Assembly (NCBI RefSeq): GCF_001427785.1 | Contig: NZ_LMHM01000012.1 | Span: 268,417-313,035 of the forward strand | Source: Lysobacter sp. Root690 | GTDB lineage: Bacteria; Pseudomonadota; Gammaproteobacteria; Xanthomonadales; Xanthomonadaceae | Reading direction: 5' to 3' | Length of the DNA: 44,619 nucleotides | Shown: positions 1 to 7,689 of the stretch, in pieces | How positions within the stretch are numbered: position 1 is the first letter of the stretch | How the letters are laid out: the number at the start of each line of letters is the position of its first letter | The notes under the pieces: generated by a model | Databases searched by the model: none | Told to the model about the DNA's origin: nothing | What the model saw: only the letters and a program-made list of their open reading frames with translations | Program-made: the position numbers and the translations under genes

Positions 1-22
1 GCGGCTTGCGCCGCTCCTACAG
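1..22. repeat. Edge of a dispersed GTAGGAGCG-type palindromic repeat
   Basis: The first bases form a small hairpin (GCGGC-TTGC-GCCGC) followed by TCCTACAG. Read on the minus strand this is TGTAGGAGCGGCGCAAGCCGC cut at the window edge. Short palindromes starting TGTAGGAGCGGC are common intergenic repeats in Pseudomonas and Xanthomonadaceae genomes. A second, degenerate GGAGCGAGGCGAGCTGCAGCC lies at about 65-85. Assignment rests on recall of the motif; only part of the element is visible. Confidence 0.4.
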
Positions 23-386
23 AGGGCAACTGATGCAATGGAAGTTATTGATCGCCCAAGCCTAGGAGCGAGGCGAGCTGCAGCCGTCAATCAACAAAGG
101 CTGGGTGACGAGTCGGGTTGCATCAGATTCGAGCGCACGCGTTCGGAAAACCGAACCAATCAGCCGCGTCGAATGCTACCGATATGGCGGATATCCACAG
201 CCGGCCGATCGCCGCCACCGAGCGAATCGTCATGACGCGCGTTATCCACAGCGCGGCTCACGACCCACGCGATCGGCACCGCGGTACCGCGTACATCACC
301 ACCTGCGCGATCAAGGCCGCGGAACTTCGAAGCTCACCGCCTCCGCGATCATCGCCGCAGTGCCCCGAAAATCATCGCCTCAACGA
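23..386. other. Intergenic edge region without a convincing gene
   Basis: No reading frame here has a ribosome site or recognisable product. The stretch holds two TATCCACAG words (about 192-201 and 241-250) and, next to the stop codon of the minus-strand zinc-ribbon gene, a 32-bp imperfect tandem duplication (363-394 and 401-432, 27 of 32 identical) that copies the end of that gene past its stop. Confidence 0.5.
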
Positions 387-1748
387 TCAACGCCCCAACA
401 CCCCGAAAATCACCACCGCCGCGATCAACGCCGCCATCACCGCGAAGAAAATCTTGACCCAGCTGTAAGGCCGCTCACCCGCGATCTGCCCGGTATAGCC
501 GTTGGCCAACACCTGGAAACTGCGCGAGCCGTAGGTGTAGCTGACCAGCCAAACCGGCACCAGGATGTGCTTGAAGGTGCGGCCGCGGAAGGTCGCGTCG
601 ACCTGCAGGTTGCGCTGGGTGTCGCCGGGCACCTGCGCCGAACACAGGGCGCGGGTCTGTTCCTGCATCAGGGTTTCGTTCGATTGCGCGGCGCGGCGCA
701 GGTCGACCTGGTAACGCTCGACCATCCAGCCGCGCACGAACTCGGGCGAGTAAGGCTTGAGGTCGGTGGTGGTCGGAAACGAGCCGATCTGCTGCAGCAG
801 GTCCTGATGCACGCCGACCGTGCCCGGCACCAGTTCGTCGTCGAAGAAATGCCGCAGCGAGCCCGAGGCGTCCTCCCAGCGCGTGCGCTGCACCTGCCGG
901 GTCTTGCGCTGACCGTTCTCGGTGTAGCTTTCGGTCTCGTAGTAGTGATAACCCGCTTCGGCCGTCCAGTTCGCCGAGACGTGCGCGTCGAAGGTCCAGT
1001 ACGGCAGGTAGATGCCCTTGAGCGTGTCGGTCAGCGCCGCGGTCTTGAGCCGGTTCGGCGCGAACCAGCGGGTGCCGTACCAGGCGCGGATCGACTCGCG
1101 CACCTGGCCGTCGCTGATCTTGAACGGCAGCACGCTCTGCGGGGTGATCGCGTCGCCGAGCGATTCGTGTTCGATGATCGACGGCGAGCCGCAGAATTCG
1201 CAGCGGTCGGCGACCTTGCCGTCGACGAACACCGAAATCGCGTGGCAACTCTGGCACTGCACTTCGCGCCGCTGCGTGCCGCCGTAACCGCGCTGTGCCT
1301 GCGGCGTGCCGGCCATGCTCTGCAGTAGGTCGAGCACGCTGTTGCCCTGGCGTGAACCCTGCACGCGCTGGCCGTCGGTCTGCACGCTCCAGCTGACAGA
1401 CAGGCGTGGCGCATCTCCGGGCGAGCGCGCCTGCTGCTCTACCGCCGCGTGCACGGCGGCCAGATCGAGCTCTTGCGATCCCGCGGCGCCGTCGGGCGTC
1501 GCCGACGCCGGCAAGGGAGGTGGCGGCAGCGGCGGCGGCTCGGCCGCCGGTTCCTGCATACGCTTGAGCGCTTCGAGCAGGTCGTGCTCGACCATCGCCG
1601 GGCTGCCGTCGCCAGGCGCGGACGCGGCCTGTTCCAGCGGCACCACGGTGCCGCAGTAGGGGCAGGCCAGCGATTGCTTCGCCGCATTCCATTGCAGATC
1701 CCCGCCGCATTCCGGGCAGGGATGTTTTCCGACGGTCGCGTTGTTCAT
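387..1748 (-). CDS. Zinc-ribbon membrane protein, partner of the SPFH protein
   Basis: 453-residue protein. The N-terminus has a TFIIB-like zinc ribbon (C11-P-E-C14 and C29-P-Y-C32), followed by an Ala/Pro-rich linker, a second pair of CxxC knuckles (CQSC and CEFC, about 190-225), a conserved middle region with LPFKISDGQVRESIRAWY, and one C-terminal membrane helix (about 430-450). The start is the ATG that overlaps the stop of the upstream SPFH gene as TGATG, so the two are translationally coupled. In Bacillus subtilis the SPFH protein YdjI is encoded beside the zinc-ribbon membrane protein YdjG in an envelope-stress operon with a PspA; by analogy this protein may anchor the SPFH partner at the inner membrane. 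No PspA is encoded nearby. The molecular function is not known from sequence. Confidence 0.85.
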   Translation of the reverse strand: MNNATVGKHPCPECGGDLQWNAAKQSLACPYCGTVVPLEQAASAPGDGSPAMVEHDLLEALKRMQEPAAEPPPLPPPPLPASATPDGAAGSQELDLAAVHAAVEQQARSPGDAPRLSVSWSVQTDGQRVQGSRQGNSVLDLLQSMAGTPQAQRGYGGTQRREVQCQSCHAISVFVDGKVADRCEFCGSPSIIEHESLGDAITPQSVLPFKISDGQVRESIRAWYGTRWFAPNRLKTAALTDTLKGIYLPYWTFDAHVSANWTAEAGYHYYETESYTENGQRKTRQVQRTRWEDASGSLRHFFDDELVPGTVGVHQDLLQQIGSFPTTTDLKPYSPEFVRGWMVERYQVDLRRAAQSNETLMQEQTRALCSAQVPGDTQRNLQVDATFRGRTFKHILVPVWLVSYTYGSRSFQVLANGYTGQIAGERPYSWVKIFFAVMAALIAAVVIFGVLGR

Positions 1749-2815
1749 CAGCCGCGCAGGAATTCTTCGAGCGCGGCCTTGGCGATGCGGGTGGCGTTGC
1801 CGATCTTGCGCGCCTTGAGGTCGCCCGAGGCGATCGCGGCCTCGACGTCCTCGACCGACACGCCCAGGGTGGCGGCGGCCTGTTCGGGCGTGAGCACCTC
1901 CAGCGCGCCGGCGGCGCCCGGCAACGGCGGCGGCGTGGCGCCGGTCGCGGCCTGCGGGGCCTGGTTCTGCATGCTGCGCATCATTTCCTGGGCCATGCCG
2001 AAGCCGATCGCCATCTGCGCCGCGCCGCCGGCCGCGCCGCCGTCGCTGCCGTTGGCCATCGAGGTGCCCATCTGGAACTTGACGTAGTCGTTGAGGTTGC
2101 CGACCGCGCCCATGCTCGAGCGCGCGTCGATCGCCTTCTCGACTTCCGGCGGCACCGAGACGTTCTCCAGCACGAAGCCGGTGATCTCGATGCCGTACTT
2201 GCTGGTCATCGCCGGGTTGATGATCGGCAACAACGCGTCGCCGAGTTCGCCGTAGCGCGAGGCCACATCCAGCGCCGGCACCTTGGCGGTGGCGAGCGCG
2301 TCGGTGAACACGCTGACGATGCGCGAACGCATGGTGTCGGCGAATTCGTCTAGGCGGAAATTCTGATCGGTGCCGGCCACTTCCTTGAGGAACCGGGCCG
2401 CGTCGACGATGCGGAAATCGTAGGTGCCGAACGCGCGCAGGCGGACGATGCCGAAGTCGGCGTCGCGCATCATCACCGGGTTGGAGGTGCCCCACTTGTT
2501 GCCGGTGAACAGGCGCGTGTTGAGGAAATAGACGTCGCACTTGAACGGCGAATTGAAGCCGTACTTCCAGCCGAGAATCGTCGACAGGATCGGGATGTTC
2601 TCGGTCTTGAGGGTGTGCTTGCCGGGGTTGAACAGGTCGGCGTACTGGCCGGCGGCGACGAACTGGACCTGCTGCGACTCGCGCACGATCAGCTGGGCGC
2701 CGTTCTTGATTTCCTTGTCGTCGTCCGGGTAGCGGAACGAGAGGGTGTCGCGCGAGTCATCGGTCCACTCGATGATTTCCAGCAACTCGCCCTTGATGAA
2801 ACCCAGAATGCTCAT
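1748..2815 (-). CDS. SPFH-domain protein (YdjI / virion-core-like)
   Basis: 355 residues, no signal peptide. It opens with MSILGFIKGELLEIIEW and continues through an SPFH/band-7 domain (about 30-230; motifs include FNPGKHTLKTENIPIL and YGIEITGFVLENVSVPPEVE), a Gly/Ala/Met-rich segment (about 245-310) and a C-terminal helix-turn-helix-like module of about 45 residues (LTPEQAAATLGVSVEDVE). This matches the YdjI-type membrane-protease-subunit/stomatin family; in other members a zinc ribbon is fused at the C-terminus, whereas here it is supplied by the next gene. SPFH proteins form oligomeric membrane-associated scaffolds. A GGGAG ribosome site precedes the ATG. First gene of a two-gene minus-strand operon. 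A role in membrane stress is inferred from the family. Confidence 0.85.
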   Translation of the reverse strand: MSILGFIKGELLEIIEWTDDSRDTLSFRYPDDDKEIKNGAQLIVRESQQVQFVAAGQYADLFNPGKHTLKTENIPILSTILGWKYGFNSPFKCDVYFLNTRLFTGNKWGTSNPVMMRDADFGIVRLRAFGTYDFRIVDAARFLKEVAGTDQNFRLDEFADTMRSRIVSVFTDALATAKVPALDVASRYGELGDALLPIINPAMTSKYGIEITGFVLENVSVPPEVEKAIDARSSMGAVGNLNDYVKFQMGTSMANGSDGGAAGGAAQMAIGFGMAQEMMRSMQNQAPQAATGATPPPLPGAAGALEVLTPEQAAATLGVSVEDVEAAIASGDLKARKIGNATRIAKAALEEFLRG

Positions 2816-3257
2816 GTCCCGCTCCCTGCCTGTGGTGCGGGGATTCTAGAACACGACGGACGGCGGCAAGCACGCGGGCATCGCCGCCGGCGCGGCCCAG
2901 GGCCGGCGTGTGGCACGAGGGTGCCCGCACGCACGTCTTTGCCGCGCGCCGCGACCCCCGGCCGACCGCGGCTGGCGCAGGCCGGCCCGCAGCCATGTTT
3001 CACCGCTGCGACATCGCCCACGCCGCCTGTCGCCGACCCGGCGAAAACTGTGGACGCGATCGCGGCTGCCCGCGCAAACCGACACACCCGGTATCGGTAG
3101 CGGCCGCGATGGGTGGCACACTCGGCGTCTGACGCCTATCCCGCAGCCCACCACTACCTGAACGCTTGACAAACGCGGCCCGCTAGCGCGTCCTATCGGA
3201 CGTGCGCCCGGCCCCGTATCGGACGGGTCTCGCGTATTTCAGGGGAGCTTTAAACAA
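2816..3257. other. Divergent intergenic region (SPFH operon / TonB-domain lipoprotein)
   Basis: About 440 bases between divergent start codons. No frame in it has a credible ribosome site or protein family. It must hold promoters for both directions; the only recognisable element is a TTGACA at 3166. A nine-base word, TATCGGACG, occurs twice between 3194 and 3228, just upstream of the lipoprotein gene, and could be an operator; this is speculative. Confidence 0.4.
3166..3196 (+). promoter_or_regulatory. Candidate promoter for the TonB-domain lipoprotein
   Basis: A consensus -35 hexamer TTGACA (3166-3171) is followed after 19 bases by TCCTAT (3191-3196). The spacing is longer than ideal and the -10 is poor, so this is only a candidate. 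It would give a leader of about 55 bases before the ATG at 3258. Confidence 0.3.
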
Positions 3258-4295
3258 ATGATCGTCGCTATTCATAATCGGCGTAGCAGCCGGCTGTCCG
3301 TTGTAAAGCAGGTGTCCGCGGTGCTCGCGCTCGGATTCGTGCTCGCCGCCTGCGGCAAGAAAGAAGAGGCCGCCGCGCCCACGGATGCGGCGCCCGCACC
3401 GACCACCGGCGCCCCGGCACCGACCGCGCAAACCGCGGTTTCGGCCAAGGTCTCGTCGCTGACGGTCGATCAGCTGCGCGAAGCGGCGCGCAAGGCGTAT
3501 GTGGAAAACCGTCTGTACGCGCCGGCCGAGGACAACGCCGTCGAGTACTACCTGGCCCTGCGCGAAAAAGCCCCGGCCGACGCCGTGGCCTCCAGCGCGT
3601 TGACCGACCTGTTGCCGATGACGGTCATCGCGACCGAGCAGAGCGTGGGCCGCGAGGACTTTGTCGAAGCCCAGCGCCTGGCCGCGCTGATCGAACGCGC
3701 CGACGCCCAGCACCCGGCGCTGGCCCGGTTGAAGGCCTCGATCGGCGCCCAGCAGGATGCGGTGGCCAAGCGCGCCGAGCAGGAGAAGCTCACCGCCGAG
3801 GAACAGGCCAAGAAGCAGGTCGAGCTGGAGAAGCAGCGTCTGGCCCAGCAGCAGGCGCAGCAGCAGCAGGCCGCGCAGCAGTTGGCGACCCAGCAGGCGG
3901 CCGAGCGTCAGGCCGCGACCCAGCGCGCGGCCGAACAGCGCGCGGCCGAGCAACGCGCCGCCGAACAGCGGGCCAGCGAGCAGCGCGCACCGGAACGTCC
4001 CGCCCCGGCGCCCGCGCCGGCCGCCGCCGCGACCGCGCCGAGCGATCTGCGCGCGGTGTCGACGCCGGCCCCGCGCTATCCGCCCGAAGCCCTGCGCGCC
4101 GGCACCTCGGGCGAGGTCCAGGTGGAGTTCACCGTCGGCACCGACGGTTCGGTCACCGCGGCCCGCGTGGTGCGCTCGAACCCGGCTCGCGTGTTCGATC
4201 GCGAAGCGGTCAACGCGGTGCGCAAGTGGCGGTTCCAGCCGGTCCCGGCGCCGGTCACCACGCGTCGCACGATCGGGTTCAATCCGGGCGGTTGA
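3258..4295 (+). CDS. Lipoprotein with TonB C-terminal domain
   Basis: 345 residues. A basic N-terminus and hydrophobic segment end in the lipobox LAAC (Cys32), followed by Gly, so a lipid-anchored exported protein is predicted rather than the usual TonB inner-membrane helix. Residues about 75-170 are helical. A Gln/Ala/Arg-rich coiled region (about 175-250) contains near-tandem copies of AAEQR, then a Pro/Ala linker and a TonB-type C-terminal domain (about 265-345) with YPPEALRAGTSGEVQVEFTV and AVRKWRFQP. That domain normally contacts the TonB box of outer-membrane receptors or acts in TonB-like structural proteins. The ATG is preceded by AGGGGAG (3241-3247). A strong terminator follows, so it appears monocistronic. 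A classical ExbBD-coupled energiser is unlikely because the membrane anchor is missing; an accessory envelope role is inferred. Confidence 0.8.
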   Translation: MIVAIHNRRSSRLSVVKQVSAVLALGFVLAACGKKEEAAAPTDAAPAPTTGAPAPTAQTAVSAKVSSLTVDQLREAARKAYVENRLYAPAEDNAVEYYLALREKAPADAVASSALTDLLPMTVIATEQSVGREDFVEAQRLAALIERADAQHPALARLKASIGAQQDAVAKRAEQEKLTAEEQAKKQVELEKQRLAQQQAQQQQAAQQLATQQAAERQAATQRAAEQRAAEQRAAEQRASEQRAPERPAPAPAPAAAATAPSDLRAVSTPAPRYPPEALRAGTSGEVQVEFTVGTDGSVTAARVVRSNPARVFDREAVNAVRKWRFQPVPAPVTTRRTIGFNPGG

Positions 4296-4327
4296 TCGAC
4301 TGGATTGGGTAATCGACGGAAACGAAG

Positions 4328-4352
4328 AAGCCCGGCGCGAGCCGGGCTTTTT
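4328..4352 (+). terminator. Rho-independent terminator after the TonB-domain lipoprotein gene
   Basis: Nine-base stem AAGCCCGGC / GCCGGGCTT with a GCGA loop followed by a run of T (TTTTTCG). It lies about 30 bases after the stop codon at 4295. Confidence 0.9.
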
Positions 4353-4514
4353 CGTTCGCGCTCGACTGCCTGGTGAGTGGGCCGACGACCTCGCTGAAAC
4401 GGTCGCGCGCTGCCGTACAGTGCCGGCCACGGGCGGCGCTGATCGTATGCGGCGCGCCCTGGCCGATGCGGTTGCGCCTCTAGCCCGGGCCGCACATCCC
4501 GCGATGGAGACACG

Positions 4515-5105
4515 ATGAGCTATCAAGACGAACTACAGCGCCTCGGCGGCGTGACCCGGGCCACGGCCGATGCCTTCGCGCCGCTGGAACCGTTCGCGAT
4601 CCGGCAGCTTGAGCGCCGGATCGGCTTCGAACTGCCCGAGGACTACCGCGACTTCCTCGCGCGCCTGGGCGGCGGGCTGGACTTCATGGAAGAAGTGGTC
4701 AGCGAGCCAGTGCGCGACAGCCCCGAGTACCTGCACGCGGCGGACACGGGGCTCGCGAACCCGACCTTCGCCGGTTCGCTCGTCGCGACCTTCTTCGGCG
4801 CCGACGAGCGCCTGCCGGACCACCTGGGCTTCGACTGGGCGTTGCGCAATTACGAACGGCGCCTGCCCGACCGCAGTCTGCCGGTCGCCACCGATGGCGT
4901 CGGTAATCTGATCTGCCTCATCGATGCGCGCGATCGCAGGCCGGGGTTCTACTGGTGGGACCACGAGCACGAGTGGGACGAGAGCGACTATCGCGAGGAG
5001 ACCGGCAGGGCGATGCCGGCGGAAGCGAAGTATCAGAACGTGTACTTCATCGCCGAATCGTTTTCGCGATTGCTGCAGCGGGCGTTTGTGTTCGTCGACG
5101 AATGA
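4515..5105 (+). CDS. SMI1/KNR4 (SUKH) family protein
   Basis: 196-residue soluble protein without signal peptide. The pattern IRQLERRIGFELPEDYRDFL at about 30-50, the following GGGLDFM, and a C-terminal portion with LPVATDGVGNLICLI and GFYWWDHEHEWDE match the SMI1/KNR4 fold (SUKH superfamily). Bacterial members are often immunity proteins of polymorphic toxins or contact-dependent systems, but many are orphans of unknown role. No toxin, Rhs or secretion gene is next to it here. The start is supported by GGAGA four bases before the ATG. It faces the ABC permease gene tail to tail across a repeat array. Confidence 0.8.
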   Translation: MSYQDELQRLGGVTRATADAFAPLEPFAIRQLERRIGFELPEDYRDFLARLGGGLDFMEEVVSEPVRDSPEYLHAADTGLANPTFAGSLVATFFGADERLPDHLGFDWALRNYERRLPDRSLPVATDGVGNLICLIDARDRRPGFYWWDHEHEWDESDYREETGRAMPAEAKYQNVYFIAESFSRLLQRAFVFVDE

Positions 5106-5254
5106 ACGAGGCGTGGTCGCATTGGGTATTCGTGCGCGGGTGGTCGATCGTGGCGGCTGGATGGCCGAGCTGCGGGACTTACCGAGATCAGCCTGTAATT
5201 GCCGGCATTGCGATGGGTTACCGATGCACCGCCGTGTATGACGACGGCGTCGTT

Positions 5255-5278
5255 AAAGCGAATCCCCCGCGCACCGAA
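5255..5278. repeat. Outer arm of GCAAAAGCGAATCCCCC-type element
   Basis: AAGCGAATCCCCCGCGCACCGA is the inverted counterpart of GGGGGATTCGCTTTTGC at about 5595-5611. The two arms bracket the whole 36-bp repeat array, and the same arms are found at 9594-9660 and 44528-44575. Confidence 0.55.
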
Positions 5279-5421
5279 TGATGCTTCGGCCTCGAAGGTT
5301 CGCAAGCGCGTGCCTCCTTTTCCAAAGTGGGCACCGATTCACGCGCACCGATGGGGAAACCGCCGGGGGATAGGCGCCGAGCCATGCTTCCCCCTTTGCA
5401 AAGGGGAGATGCCGTTCCGTG

Positions 5422-5566
5422 CTTCCCCTTTGCAAAGTTGGGGATAAGCCGAGCCGTGCTTCCCTTTCCAAAGTTGGGGATAAGCCGAGCCGTACTTCCC
5501 TTTGCAAAGTTGGGGATAGGCCGAGCCGTATTTCCCTTTGCAAAGTTGGGGATAGGCCGAGCCGTG
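5422..5566. repeat. Tandem array of four 36-bp palindromic units
   Basis: Four head-to-tail units at 5422-5458 (37 bp), 5459-5494, 5495-5530 and 5531-5566. Each has the core CCCTTTGCAAAGTTGGGG followed by ATAAGCCGAGCCGTG or a close variant; neighbouring units differ by only a few bases. The core contains the palindrome CTTTGCAAAG. A diverged unit lies at 5385-5421 and a further relic, CCTTTTCCAAAGTGGGCACC, at 5316-5335. The array lies between the ends of two convergent genes. It is not a CRISPR because no unique spacers separate the repeats. Confidence 0.85.
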
Positions 5567-5617
5567 CTTTTCCCCCCTTTGCAAAAGGGGGGCAGGGGGG
5601 ATTCGCTTTTGCTCCTG
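5567..5617. repeat. Full-length CCCCCTTTGCAAAAGGGGG element closing the array
   Basis: CCCCCCTTTGCAAAAGGGGGG forms a near-perfect hairpin, followed by CAGGGGGGATTCGCTTTTGC. The same order of parts occurs at 9574 and 44507, which defines a dispersed family of intergenic palindromic elements in this genome. Confidence 0.8.
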
Positions 5618-5652
5618 CTTTCGCACCAGCGCCAACCAAATCCCCCAACCCA

Positions 5653-6840
5653 TCACCCCGCAATTGCCAGCTTCTCGTTGTGATAGCGCCGCACCGCAGC
5701 GAACCACAACAGCCCCGCCAACGCGAACGCGGTGGCCAGATACACCGCCCAGATCTGACTGGAGATCGCTTCGCCGCGAATCACCTTCAGCAACAACTGA
5801 TTCTGCGACAGGAACGGCACGGTGAACTGCCACAGCTGGGTCTTGAGCGGGTTGACCATCAGCACGAAGGTCGGGATCAGCGGCATCAGCATCAGCCAGG
5901 TGATGTGGCTCTGCGCTTCCTTCAGGCTCTTGGCCGCGGCCGACAGATAGGTCAACAGCGCGGTGCCGATGAACGACATCGGCAGCAAGATCAGCAGCAT
6001 CTTGCCGATCGCCGCGAAGCTGACGTTGAGCATCTGGCCGATGCCGCTGCTCATCTGCGCGCTGAGCTTGAACGCGAACAAGGTCAGCAGCAGCGAGATC
6101 AGGCCGAGGATGCAGGCCGCGGCGATCTTGCCGCTGACGATCGCGCCGCGCGGCGCCGGCGTGGCCAGCAACGGTTCCAGCGATTGGCGTTCGCGTTCGC
6201 CGGCGGTGGCGTCGATGATCAGGTACGCGCCGCCGATGAACGAGGTCATGATCAGCAGGTACGGCAGCAACGCCGACAGCACCAGGCCGCGCTTGGCTTC
6301 GGGCGTGGCCACGTCGCGGTTGCCGACGTTGACCGGCTGGGCGACGTTGGCGGCGATGCCGCGCGCGAACAAACGCAGCACGCCGACTTGGCGGCTGTAA
6401 CCCTCCAGCGCCGCGCGCACGCGCCGGCTGGGGATCTCGGCATCGCGGCGGGTGCTGTCCTGGACGATTTCGACCAGCGCCGGCTGCCCTTCCTTCCACT
6501 GCTTGGCGTAGTCGGCGGCGATGATCAGGCCGACGTCGAAGTCCTGCTGCTGGATCGCCGCGTCCAGATCGGACGGCGCGGGGATCGCGACGATGTTCTG
6601 GGTGGCGAGGAACTTGATCAGGTTCGGCGCGTGCTCGGCGCCGCGCACCGGCACCCGCAGTTCGGTGTCGAGCTGGGTGCGCGCGCGGTTTTCGGCGAGC
6701 GCGCCCATGCCGAGCATCAGCAGCGGGTACAACAACGGACCGAGCAACAGGGCGATGGCCAGGGTGCGGCGGTCGCGCGAGATGTCGCGCAGTTCCTTGC
6801 GGATCACCGCCCACATGGCGGAAAACGAACCGGTCTTCAT
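5653..6840 (-). CDS. natB: NatB-like ABC-2 exporter permease
   Basis: 395 residues. An N-terminal membrane helix (about 20-42) is followed by a large extracytoplasmic domain (about 45-180) and a block of five to six membrane helices (about 185-385), including LLPYLLIMTSFIGGAYLIID and the cytoplasmic ERERQSLEPLLATP segment typical of NatB-type ABC-2 permeases. Such permeases pair with a NatA ATPase; NatAB of Bacillus exports sodium, but relatives export other compounds, so the substrate here is unknown. The start is the ATG in an ATGA overlap with the ATPase stop codon (6837-6840). Last gene of the hydrolase-natA-natB unit. Its 3' end lies only about 35 bases from the repeat array. Confidence 0.85.
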   Translation of the reverse strand: MKTGSFSAMWAVIRKELRDISRDRRTLAIALLLGPLLYPLLMLGMGALAENRARTQLDTELRVPVRGAEHAPNLIKFLATQNIVAIPAPSDLDAAIQQQDFDVGLIIAADYAKQWKEGQPALVEIVQDSTRRDAEIPSRRVRAALEGYSRQVGVLRLFARGIAANVAQPVNVGNRDVATPEAKRGLVLSALLPYLLIMTSFIGGAYLIIDATAGERERQSLEPLLATPAPRGAIVSGKIAAACILGLISLLLTLFAFKLSAQMSSGIGQMLNVSFAAIGKMLLILLPMSFIGTALLTYLSAAAKSLKEAQSHITWLMLMPLIPTFVLMVNPLKTQLWQFTVPFLSQNQLLLKVIRGEAISSQIWAVYLATAFALAGLLWFAAVRRYHNEKLAIAG

Positions 6841-7583
6841 GCGTGCAGGCCCTCGTCGCTGCCGATCGCCTTGACGAAGGCGTCTTCCAGATTGTCTTCG
6901 CCGGTCTGCGCGCGCAGCTCGTCGGCGGTGCCGGCGGCCACGACCTGGCCCTTGGCGATGATGACGATGCGGTCGCACAGCGCGGCGACCTCTTGCATGA
7001 TGTGGCTGGAAAAAATCACGCAGCGTCCTTCTTCGCGCAGCCCGCGCAGGAATCCGCGCATCGCGCGCGTGGTCATCACGTCCAGGCCGTTGGTGGGTTC
7101 GTCGAGGATCACGTTGCGCGGGTCGTGGACCAGCGCGCGCGCGATCGCGGTCTTGGTGCGCTGGCCTTGCGAGAAGCCCTCGGTCTGGCGGTCGAGGATG
7201 TCGCCCATGTCCAGCGCCTGCGCCAGGGTGCGGGTGCGTTGCTCGATCTGGGCACGGCTCATGCCGTGCAGTTCGCCGAAGTAGGCGATGTTCTCGCGCG
7301 CGGTCAGGCGCTTGTACACGCCGCGCGCGTCGGGCAGCACGCCCAGCGCGCGGCGCACCGCGGCCGGATCCTTGCGCGCGTCGACGCCGTCCACGCGCAC
7401 TTCGCCGCGGTCGGGCTGCATCAGCGTGTAGAGCATGCGCAGGGTGGTGGTCTTGCCGGCGCCGTTGGGCCCGAGCAGGCCGGTGATCTGGCCGTCGTGC
7501 GCTTCGAAATCGACGCCTTGCACGGCGTTGACGGTGCCGGTCTTGGTCTTGAAGGCTTTATGCAGGTCGTGGGCGGTGATCAT
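6837..7583 (-). CDS. natA: NatA-like ABC transporter ATPase
   Basis: 248-residue ABC ATPase. Walker A is GPNGAGKTT (38-46), the signature is the variant FSQGQRTK instead of LSGGQ, Walker B is NVILDEPTNGLD and the switch His lies in IFSSHIM. The C-terminal GEDNLEDAFVKAIG is typical of exporters of the NatA group. It energises the permease encoded immediately downstream with a 4-base overlap. The start chosen is ATG at 7583 with GGAAAA upstream; earlier in-frame codons would run through the inverted repeat and are rejected. It is separated from the upstream hydrolase gene by 106 bases, mostly that repeat. Confidence 0.88.
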   Translation of the reverse strand: MITAHDLHKAFKTKTGTVNAVQGVDFEAHDGQITGLLGPNGAGKTTTLRMLYTLMQPDRGEVRVDGVDARKDPAAVRRALGVLPDARGVYKRLTARENIAYFGELHGMSRAQIEQRTRTLAQALDMGDILDRQTEGFSQGQRTKTAIARALVHDPRNVILDEPTNGLDVMTTRAMRGFLRGLREEGRCVIFSSHIMQEVAALCDRIVIIAKGQVVAAGTADELRAQTGEDNLEDAFVKAIGSDEGLHA

Positions 7584-7593
7584 GGTTTTCCAC

Positions 7594-7686
7594 GTGATTC
7601 GGGATTGGGGATTCGGGATTGGCAAAAGCGGGTGGGGTCGCGATGTCCGGGCGTTCGAATCCCGAATCACAAATCCCCAATCCCGG
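7594..7686. repeat. GGGATTCGGGATTGGGGATT inverted repeat, copy 1
   Basis: The left arm (7596-7622) is built from GATTCGGGATTGGGGATTCG and the right arm (7654-7686) from its complement with CGAATCCCGAATC and AAATCCCCAATCCC. The loop carries GGCAAAAGCGGG. It occupies the space between the hydrolase stop codon and the natA start on the same transcript. A second copy with the same design lies at 23588-23673. Confidence 0.8.
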
Positions 7687-7689
7687 CTC

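Noticed and set aside
190-250. Two TATCCACAG words as DnaA boxes of an origin; a further TTATCCACA at 36780
   Set aside because: Only isolated matches, no AT-rich unwinding element or dnaA/dnaN genes; expected by chance at this number.
5422-5566. Possible CRISPR array
   Set aside because: Units are contiguous 36-bp tandem repeats with no unique spacers and no cas genes nearby.
5419-7284. Open frame of 621 codons on the plus strand containing SKVGDKPSRA-like repeats
   Set aside because: The repeats are a translation of the 36-bp palindromic DNA array and the rest is antisense to the natB/natA genes.
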